Source: Methanocaldococcus sp.
Lineage (GTDB): Archaea > AGJL01 > Methanococci > Methanococcales > Methanocaldococcaceae
Length of the DNA: 35,858 nt
Direction of reading: 5' to 3'
Assembly (NCBI RefSeq): GCF_024490875.1
Contig: NZ_JACCLX010000023.1
Coordinates: forward strand, 1 to 35,858
Shown here: piece after piece, positions 35,856 through 35,858 of the stretch
How positions within the stretch are numbered: position 1 is the stretch's first letter
How the letters are laid out: every line of letters starts with the position of its first letter
Notes under the pieces: model-generated
Databases searched by the model: none
Seen by the model: only the letters and a program-made list of their open reading frames with translations
What the model was told of the DNA's origin: nothing
Made by a program: the position numbers and the translations under genes

Positions 35856-35858
35856 AGG

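Overview
The window looks like chromosome of a hyperthermophilic methanogen of the genus Methanocaldococcus, close to but not identical with M. jannaschii. The DNA is very AT-rich. It carries methanogen-specific genes: methenyl-H4MPT cyclohydrolase, the archaeal pterin pyrophosphokinase MptE, ADP-dependent phosphofructokinase, CobY and TiaS. Shine-Dalgarno sites follow the GGTGAT type. Its CRISPR arrays consist of short repeats beside a conserved long repeat (LR), as described for the M. jannaschii genome. I cannot name the species.

Layout. (1) 1-3505: tail-less partial gene, mch, mptE, and a DHH phosphoesterase with an N-terminal nucleotide-binding domain. (2) 3506-4561: gene-poor, with a GC-rich TATA-flanked element, a three-spacer CRISPR array and LR copy 1. 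(3) 4562-9801: ilvD, leuD and thrC (amino acid synthesis, minus strand), then a TIM-barrel protein and the cobinamide salvage enzyme CbiZ (plus strand). (4) 9804-20131: a divergent glycogen and sugar-phosphate cluster. The minus arm is GT4 glycosyltransferase, small winged-helix protein, GH15 glucoamylase, GH57 amylase, phosphoglycerate mutase. The plus arm is glycogen synthase, phosphoglucose isomerase, ADP-dependent PFK. (5) 20140-28164: membrane protein, rpiA, tiaS, a TatD-like hydrolase, hflX, and Hel308 helicase interrupted by a 350-residue intein. (6) 28180-32837: a tight minus-strand run (tldD, cobY, PRC-barrel, dapF, LysR-like regulator, methyltransferase) leading into hel308. (7) 32909-35389: membrane-anchored protein, hemD and hypD. 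(8) 35390-35858: LR copy 2 and the start of a second CRISPR array in opposite orientation.

The main structural feature is that about 31 kb, from ilvD to hypD, is bracketed by two inverted LR copies of about 370 bp each, both carrying CRISPR repeats on their outer sides. This is a natural substrate for inversion by homologous recombination. Between two CRISPR-repeat-like sequences each LR holds a conserved pair of strong hairpins, in a position where a spacer would sit. No cas genes are in the window.

The glycogen cluster reads as one system: GlgA builds polymer, GH57 and GH15 enzymes break it down, PGI and ADP-PFK feed glycolysis, ApgM acts lower in glycolysis, and RpiA links to pentose phosphates. 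Many starts follow one pattern: an in-frame GTG lies inside the Shine-Dalgarno GTGAT a few bases before the true ATG, so naive calls are three to five codons too long. I corrected these.
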